Positions 6,648 to 10,159 of a stretch of DNA of 10,159 nucleotides are shown here, piece after piece. Positions within the stretch are counted from its first letter, which is position 1; each line of letters begins with the position of its first letter. Under the pieces are notes generated by a model. It was not told the DNA's origin. It saw nothing but the letters and a program-made list of their open reading frames with translations, and ran no database searches. Both the position numbers and the translations under genes were made by a program. This DNA is from Alphaproteobacteria bacterium UBA6544 (GTDB taxonomy: Bacteria; Pseudomonadota; Alphaproteobacteria; UBA8366): positions 1 to 10,159 of the forward strand of contig DJKK01000159.1 of the NCBI GenBank assembly GCA_002434595.1, written 5' to 3'.

Positions 6648-7567
6648 GCGCTTTGTGCCATCATCATTTCGCTCTTAATCTCTCCAAGTAGGCGACCCGC
6701 TTCGCTGCCGCGGATTTTCTCGATGTCATCCTGATATTTGAGGAGTGTGCCAAGAGTGTTGTTGATCGTATCGGGGTCGAGGGTCAGGCAGTCGAGTTGT
6801 GTGAGTGCATGTGCCCAATCAATGGTCTCAGCGACGCCGGGTTGCTTAAAAAGATCGAGTTCCCGCAGCTTTTGTACAAAACCGACAACTTGTTGCGACA
6901 AGACCTCTGGTGCTGTTGGCGCTTTGACCTTGAGAATTTCCAATTCGCGTTCCGCATCGGGGTAGTCGATCCAGTAGTAGAAGCACCTGCGCTTGAGTGC
7001 GTCGTGTATTTCACGCGTTCGGTTCGACGTAATGATGACGATCGGCGGTTTTTCCGCGGCTATTGTCCCGATTTCCGGGATTGTGACCTGAAAGTCTGAA
7101 AGAACCTCTAATAAGAATGCTTCGAACGGTTCGTCGGTACGGTCCAATTCGTCGATCAGAAGCACTGGTGGGCCACCGATCGAAGGCTCTAGAGCCTGCA
7201 GGAGCGGACGTTTGATCAGAAATTTCTCGCTGAACAGATCGTCCTCAAGGCTATCCCTGTCACGATCGCCGACTGCTTCCGAGAGTCTGATTTCGACCAT
7301 CTGCAGCGAATAGTTCCATTCGTATACGGCGGAGGCGACGTCCAAGCCTTCATAACATTGCAGACGTACCAATTTCCGTCCGAGAGTTTCTGAAAGGACT
7401 TTTGCAATCTCCGTTTTCCCGACGCCGGCCTCACCTTCGAGGAACAGTGGACGTTTCAGCGCTAGTGATAGATGAAGCGCGGTAGCGAGGCTTCGATCCG
7501 AGACATAGTTACCGGAATCCAGTAGTTCGATCGTTTCGTCAATGGTCTCGGGTACGTGGTTTGTCAT
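6644..7567 (-). CDS. coxD: CoxD-like MoxR AAA+ ATPase
   Basis: This 307-residue MoxR-family AAA+ ATPase is the family that, in the CO dehydrogenase system, remodels the apoenzyme so that the active site can be completed. Walker A is GEAGVGKT (45-52), Walker B VLLIDELD (135-142), sensor 1 the Asn of IITSNRT (178-184), and Arg-finger-like residues lie in LKRRCFYYWIDYPD (191-204). All ATPase residues are present. The N-terminus (IDETIELLDSGNYVSDRSLATAL) fits the CoxD family, so ATG 7567 is accepted although no clear Shine-Dalgarno sequence precedes it (the ATG follows TACCAGT). It is the first gene of the maturation unit after a 301-base gap from coxM; its stop overlaps the coxE start. Confidence 0.95.
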   Translation of the reverse strand: MTNHVPETIDETIELLDSGNYVSDRSLATALHLSLALKRPLFLEGEAGVGKTEIAKVLSETLGRKLVRLQCYEGLDVASAVYEWNYSLQMVEIRLSEAVGDRDRDSLEDDLFSEKFLIKRPLLQALEPSIGGPPVLLIDELDRTDEPFEAFLLEVLSDFQVTIPEIGTIAAEKPPIVIITSNRTREIHDALKRRCFYYWIDYPDAERELEILKVKAPTAPEVLSQQVVGFVQKLRELDLFKQPGVAETIDWAHALTQLDCLTLDPDTINNTLGTLLKYQDDIEKIRGSEAGRLLGEIKSEMMMAQSA

Positions 7568-7783
7568 ACTGGTATTATTTTGGGTCTGGATTGGGTAATT
7601 CTTGAGATCAAGGCTGCACTATTGCCGTTGCATAATGTAGTCCGAGGTCCCTTTGAAAGCGAGGTCAGGCTGCATAAGAATTGATCGATTTAAACGCGTT
7701 TGTTCTAATTATGTTTTTGTCGGGTGAATTAATGGGGTAAGAGTGCACGATTTGTCCGGATATAATGCGAACAAAGTAAACAA

Positions 7784-7806
7784 TTTGATATTCTTTGAAT
7801 ATTAAA
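7784..7806. repeat. AT-rich imperfect palindrome upstream of coxD
   Basis: Two 10-base arms, TTTGATATTC (7784-7793) and GAATATTAAA (7797-7806), are separated by TTT. Nine of ten positions are complementary, and the odd one is G-T read as plus-strand RNA. The central ATATTC-TTT-GAATAT is perfect. It could be an operator for the coxD unit or a second stem after the coxM hairpin; AT-rich dyads also arise by chance. Confidence 0.4.
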
Positions 7807-7816
7807 CCGAAATGGC

Positions 7817-7835
7817 CCAGTCGAAGCACGACTGG
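7817..7835 (-). terminator. Possible hairpin terminator after coxM
   Basis: A perfect seven-pair stem CCAGTCG / CGACTGG with a five-base loop lies 33 bases past the coxM stop. On the minus strand it is followed by GCCATTTCGGTTTAATATT, which is T-rich but has no clean T run. It may be a weak terminator or a 3' mRNA-stabilising hairpin separating the coxGSM and coxDEF transcripts. Confidence 0.45.
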
Positions 7836-7868
7836 AATAATTCGATCAGCAAAACAGTATCGAACAAC

Positions 7869-8666
7869 TCAGCCAGCTTTATTGACAGCCCGCTTTGCCA
7901 TTACGGTGACCAAGTGCGCACGATATTCGGAGCTCGCATGAATATCATAATTCAAATCGCCCTCCGGTACGGAGATATTCGCAACGGCGTCAGCCGAGAA
8001 GTTGCTCGCCAGTGCGCTCTCCATTTCGGACGCGCGAAAAACGCCATCTTGTCCAGCGCCTGTTACCGCAACGCGGACACCATCGCTCCCCTGGGCCACG
8101 AAGACGCCAACGATCGCGTAACGCGAGGCTGGATTGGGGAATTTCATATAGGCGGCTTTCGACGGAGTCGGAAACTTCACGGCCGTAACAACCTCACCGT
8201 CATCCAGTGCGGTCTCAAACAAGCCGGTGAAGAAGTCATCCGCAGCAATCTCGCGTTGGTTGGTAACGATCGTCGCCCCGAGACCGACACAGGCAGAAGG
8301 ATAATCCGCCGCTGGATCATTGTTGGCGATTGAGCCTCCAATTGTGCCACGATTGCGAACCTGAGGATCCCCAATTCCATCCGCAAGATCGGCAAGAGCA
8401 GGAATTTTAGATTTAACATCGGCAGAGGCAGCGACCGTCGCATGTGTCGTCATCGCACCAACTACAACCTTATCGCCTTCGACGGATATGCCTGCGAGCC
8501 CGGAAATTCCAGACAGATCGACAACGTCGGACGGTTGAGCGAGGCGTTGTTTTAGCGTCGGGAGGAGGGTCATTCCGCCCGCCATCAGCATGGCGTCATC
8601 CGCTCCTTCGACCTTGGCGGCGGCATCATCAACTGAGACAGCGCGCTGGTATGTGAAGTCGTACAT
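7869..8666 (-). CDS. coxM: CoxM-like FAD-binding medium subunit
   Basis: This 265-residue protein is the FAD subunit of a molybdenum hydroxylase of the aerobic CO dehydrogenase / xanthine dehydrogenase family; it passes electrons from the [2Fe-2S] subunit to the acceptor, probably quinone. The two FAD-binding motifs are visible: AGGMTLLPTLKQRL (29-42) and GTIGGSIANNDPAADYP (107-123). IGDPQVRNR before the second and FPNPASRYAIVGVFVA (about 173-188) also fit. The AGGMTL and ANNDPAADYP forms resemble form II-like medium subunits more than the AGGHSL form of Oligotropha CoxM, which is inference from memory. Start ATG 8666 has a strong AAAGGAG (8673-8679) six bases before it. It lies 72 bases after coxS, where form II operons often carry coxL, and no coxL is present. 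Confidence 0.94.
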   Translation of the reverse strand: MYDFTYQRAVSVDDAAAKVEGADDAMLMAGGMTLLPTLKQRLAQPSDVVDLSGISGLAGISVEGDKVVVGAMTTHATVAASADVKSKIPALADLADGIGDPQVRNRGTIGGSIANNDPAADYPSACVGLGATIVTNQREIAADDFFTGLFETALDDGEVVTAVKFPTPSKAAYMKFPNPASRYAIVGVFVAQGSDGVRVAVTGAGQDGVFRASEMESALASNFSADAVANISVPEGDLNYDIHASSEYRAHLVTVMAKRAVNKAG

Positions 8667-8738
8667 ATCGTGCTCCTTTACTTTCCGGCTCCGTTTAGCC
8701 AGCCGCGTCCTTATATGGCCTGCCGCACTCGTTATTTT

Positions 8739-9206
8739 TTAGCGCATGCTGCCGGCGCCGGCCTTTATTGATTTCACGATGTTATGGTAGCCGGTGCAGC
8801 GGCAGATGTTGCCTTCAAGCCATTCCCTGATTTCTTTTTCGCTGGGATCCGGGTTATTCTTCACCAAGTCCAGTGCACTCATCACCATACCGGGCGTGCA
8901 GAAGCCGCATTGCAGTCCATGATTTTCGCGAAATGCTTCTTGCATTGGGTGAAGGGTGTCGCCGTCAGCAAGACCTTCGATCGTTGTGACGTCGGCACCG
9001 TCGCATTGTGCGGCCAGGATTGTGCAGCTTTTGATGGACTGTCCGTCCTTGTGAACGACACAAGCGCCACATTGGCTGGTATCGCAACCGACATGAGTAC
9101 CAGTAAGGCGCAAGTGCTCCCGCAGGAACTGAACCAGCAACGTACGCGACTCCACCTCGCCGCTTACAGACTTGCCGTTCACCGTCATGGAAACGGAATG
9201 TGTCAA
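8739..9206 (-). CDS. coxS: CoxS-like [2Fe-2S] small subunit
   Basis: This predicted 155-residue iron-sulfur subunit carries electrons from the molybdenum site to FAD. The N-terminal plant-type ferredoxin domain has cysteines 41, 46, 49 and 61 (GCDTSQCGACVV, then KSC). The C-terminal helical domain has cysteines 100, 103, 135 and 137 (QCGFCTPGM, then ICRCTGYHNIV). All eight ligands are present, so both clusters should form. I place the start at TTG 9206 because AGGGAGG (9215-9221) lies eight bases before it and it yields the usual short leader before SMTVNGKSVSGEVE. An ATG at 9257 gives a longer basic leader unlike the family, and ATG 9188 has no ribosome binding site. It follows coxG after 164 bases and precedes coxM. 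Confidence 0.95.
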   Translation of the reverse strand: MTHSVSMTVNGKSVSGEVESRTLLVQFLREHLRLTGTHVGCDTSQCGACVVHKDGQSIKSCTILAAQCDGADVTTIEGLADGDTLHPMQEAFRENHGLQCGFCTPGMVMSALDLVKNNPDPSEKEIREWLEGNICRCTGYHNIVKSIKAGAGSMR

Positions 9207-9214
9207 CGAGTTTG

Positions 9215-9221
9215 CCTCCCT
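9215..9221 (-). promoter_or_regulatory. Shine-Dalgarno sequence fixing a TTG start for coxS
   Basis: AGGGAGG on the minus strand, eight bases before TTG 9206. It is the best ribosome binding site among the candidate starts of coxS and is the reason for choosing the TTG. Confidence 0.7.
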
Positions 9222-9280
9222 ATACTTGGACCGCACCTGTCGGACCCTTTTTCCCACCGCCGAATGCGAATTAGCCTTTC

Positions 9281-9309
9281 ATTTAAGTGTATTCATCCGG
9301 ACATTAAAT
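9281..9309. repeat. AT-rich stem-loop between coxG and coxS
   Basis: ATTTAA plus TGT (9281-9290, with one bulged G at 9287) pairs with ACATTAAAT (9301-9309) around a 10-base loop. It lies in the 164-base coxG-coxS gap and has no T run after it on the minus strand, so it is not an obvious terminator. An mRNA-processing hairpin or a protein site is possible; chance is not excluded. Confidence 0.3.
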
Positions 9310-9370
9310 AGACTCTGGAACTCTGTGGTTGCTAGGTCAAGCGGCGAAGCAAAATCTTCTGAATAATCCG

Positions 9371-10000
9371 TCAATTTCCTTGGAAAAGAAAGACGAGTGC
9401 CAAGACCGAGACAATCATTCCGATAACCCAGATCGCGGGCGAAAGGCCCTGGCTCGTTTGTTTGGTCGATTGATCCTGTTGGGGCGAGGTATCAGGAGCC
9501 GCGACGACCGGATCTGCGTTCTTTGGAGGCTCGGATGCAGCATCCGCATCGAAATTGGAGTTACTTACAACAAGATCGGCGAATGTACTGAAGAAGTCGT
9601 TTGCCATCTTCTTTGCGGTAGAATTGATCAATCGGCTTCCAATTTGGGCAAGCTTGCCGCCAACCGTTGCGTCGACGGAATAACTGAGCTTGGTGCCTTC
9701 AGGGTCGCTGCTGAGCGAAACCTTAGCACCACCTTTCGCAAATCCGGCCGCACCGCCCGATCCTTCACCCGAGATGGTATATCCGTTCGGCGGATCGATG
9801 TCTGATAGGGTTACCTTACCCTCGAATTTTGCTCTGACGGGGCCGACTTTCGCCGTGACTTTGGCTTGGAATTCAGTATCCGAGGTCTTATCCACGCTCT
9901 CACAGCCGGGGATACACTGCTTTAAAATTTCAGGATCATTCAACGCTTCCCAGACGGCTTCACGCGGCGCCGGGATCACATATTCGCCAGACATGTCCAT
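9371..10000 (-). CDS. coxG: CoxG-like membrane-anchored START-domain protein
   Basis: This 209-residue protein belongs to the CoxG / carbon monoxide dehydrogenase subunit G family (SRPBCC/START fold), which in Oligotropha attaches the enzyme to the inner face of the cytoplasmic membrane. The fold covers about residues 1-147: MSGEYVIPAPREAVWEALNDPEILKQCIPGCESV, VGPVRAKFEGKV (52-63), then GGKLAQIGSRLINSTAKKMANDFFSTFADLV. A Ser/Pro/Ala/Gln-rich linker (about 150-183) leads to one hydrophobic segment, PAIWVIGMIVSVLALVFLF (about 187-206), ending just before the C-terminus as a tail anchor. ATG 10000 is preceded by GAGG (10008-10011) at seven bases; ATG 9994 is a less likely alternative. A promoter with an overlapping inverted repeat lies directly upstream, so coxG probably opens the coxGSM transcript. 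Confidence 0.93.
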   Translation of the reverse strand: MDMSGEYVIPAPREAVWEALNDPEILKQCIPGCESVDKTSDTEFQAKVTAKVGPVRAKFEGKVTLSDIDPPNGYTISGEGSGGAAGFAKGGAKVSLSSDPEGTKLSYSVDATVGGKLAQIGSRLINSTAKKMANDFFSTFADLVVSNSNFDADAASEPPKNADPVVAAPDTSPQQDQSTKQTSQGLSPAIWVIGMIVSVLALVFLFQGN

Positions 10001-10036
10001 TGGAAGGCCTCAAAGAATTGGTGATTATTTAGTGAT

Positions 10037-10064
10037 AGGATAAACGGCGGCACGTTAGTGTCAA
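10037..10064 (-). promoter_or_regulatory. Sigma70-type promoter of coxG
   Basis: On the minus strand, a perfect TTGACA (10064-10059) is followed after 16 bases by TATCCT (10042-10037), matching the -10 consensus at 4/6 positions. The predicted start near 10030 leaves a leader of about 30 bases carrying the GAGG ribosome binding site of coxG. It is the strongest promoter-like match in the cox region. Confidence 0.65.
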
Positions 10065-10068
10065 CGTG
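10051..10068. promoter_or_regulatory. Inverted repeat over the coxG -35 box (candidate operator)
   Basis: Perfect six-base arms CACGTT (10051-10056) and AACGTG (10063-10068) flank a six-base spacer and cover the whole -35 hexamer. This is where a dimeric repressor, or an activator replacing -35 contacts, would bind. No regulator gene is in the window. Six-base arms alone could be chance; the position makes the site worth noting. Confidence 0.45.
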
Positions 10069-10159
10069 GCCGAAAGGTAGAGGTGGATAAAAAAGTGGAT
10101 GGCGGCGTGGTTGGGGACACGACGCCATTCGTACCCGCGGTAATCGGATCACGTGCCCC
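10069..10159. other. Unassigned right end of the window
   Basis: I could assign no gene. A plus-strand frame beginning at GTG 10083 (VDKKVDGGVVGDTTPF...) stays open to the edge but has no clear ribosome binding site or recognisable family. None of the minus-strand frames looks like the C-terminus of CoxL or another cox protein. Confidence 0.4.

Larger units (their letters stand above)
7568..7868. other. AT-rich 301-base gap between coxM and coxD
   Basis: I see no credible gene here and no coxL remnant in any minus-strand frame. On the minus strand it holds the coxM 3' hairpin (7817-7835), then an imperfect palindrome (7784-7806), then a -10-like TATATC about 190 bases before coxD without a convincing -35. 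On the plus strand it holds a perfect TATAAT (7761-7766), also without a good -35. A minus-strand frame of 18 codons (7675-7619) lacks a ribosome binding site. The likely content is the coxM transcript end plus the control region of coxD. Confidence 0.6.

Noticed and set aside
7619..7675. 18-codon minus-strand frame (MQPDLAFKGTSDYIMQRQ) ahead of coxD
   Set aside because: Considered as a leader peptide, but it has no ribosome binding site, no attenuator-like stems after it and no conservation that I can test.
7568..7868. coxL remnant (deletion scar) between coxM and coxD
   Set aside because: I translated the minus-strand frames by eye; one stays open for about 67 codons directly after the coxM stop, but it has no start and no CoxL-like motif.
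7812..8333. 173-residue plus-strand open frame beginning in the coxM-coxD gap
   Set aside because: Mostly antisense to coxM and begins at the hairpin; a perfect TATAAT lies upstream on this strand, but there is no -35, ribosome binding site or recognised protein.
8784..9311. 175-residue plus-strand open frame
   Set aside because: Antisense to coxS, whose eight cysteine ligands confirm the minus-strand frame.
9312..9325. Tandem ACTCTG direct repeat
   Set aside because: Two six-base copies eight bases apart are within chance expectation and match no known site.
9312..9340. Possible internal promoter for coxS (TTGACC on the minus strand at 9340-9335)
   Set aside because: At 17-base spacing the -10 would be CAGAGT, only 3/6; better spacing gives nothing TATAAT-like.

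Overview
The window reads as the chromosome of an alphaproteobacterium of moderate GC content. The evidence is protein style: the L13 C-terminus, an S9 with a long acidic N-terminal extension, a PaaI-type thioesterase just before rplM, and a form II-like aerobic CO dehydrogenase (cox) module. I cannot name the genus. There are no tRNAs, rRNAs, insertion sequences, CRISPR arrays or phage genes that I can see.

Left part (1-2744, plus strand). The 3' end of an unidentified gene overlaps a PaaI-family hotdog thioesterase by ATGA. A sigma70-type promoter near 600-628 then serves rplM-rpsI (ribosomal proteins L13 and S9), whose stop and start overlap (TAATG). The pair ends at a good intrinsic terminator (1794-1826). 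A membrane-anchored alpha/beta hydrolase of the Bem46/ABHD13-17 type follows, and its 3' end runs 11 bases into the last gene of the cox module.

Right part (10064 down to 2734, minus strand). Read 5' to 3' on the minus strand, this is a molybdenum hydroxylase module of the aerobic CO dehydrogenase family: coxG (membrane-anchored START-domain protein), coxS ([2Fe-2S] subunit), coxM (FAD subunit), a 301-base AT-rich gap, then coxD (MoxR AAA+ ATPase), coxE (VWA protein), a short XdhC N-domain protein, a longer XdhC Rossmann-domain protein, and a molybdopterin-binding/MocA-like fusion. From coxD onward the genes are joined by ATGA or GTGA overlaps or a 10-base gap, so they form one tightly coupled maturation unit. 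The expected roles are molybdopterin cytosine dinucleotide synthesis (fusion protein), cofactor sulfuration and delivery (XdhC pair), active-site maturation (CoxD/CoxE) and membrane attachment (CoxG).

The most notable point is what is missing. There is no coxL, the molybdenum catalytic subunit, although its electron-transfer partners CoxS and CoxM and all the maturation genes are present. CoxM follows CoxS after only 72 bases, and neither the coxM-coxD gap nor the 159 bases beyond coxG shows a recognisable coxL fragment. coxG also has its own strong promoter (TTGACA-N16-TATCCT), with an inverted repeat CACGTT-N6-AACGTG lying over the -35 box, which looks like an operator. Any coxL partner must lie outside this window and probably in another transcription unit. 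As in other form II-like systems, CO should not be assumed to be the substrate.
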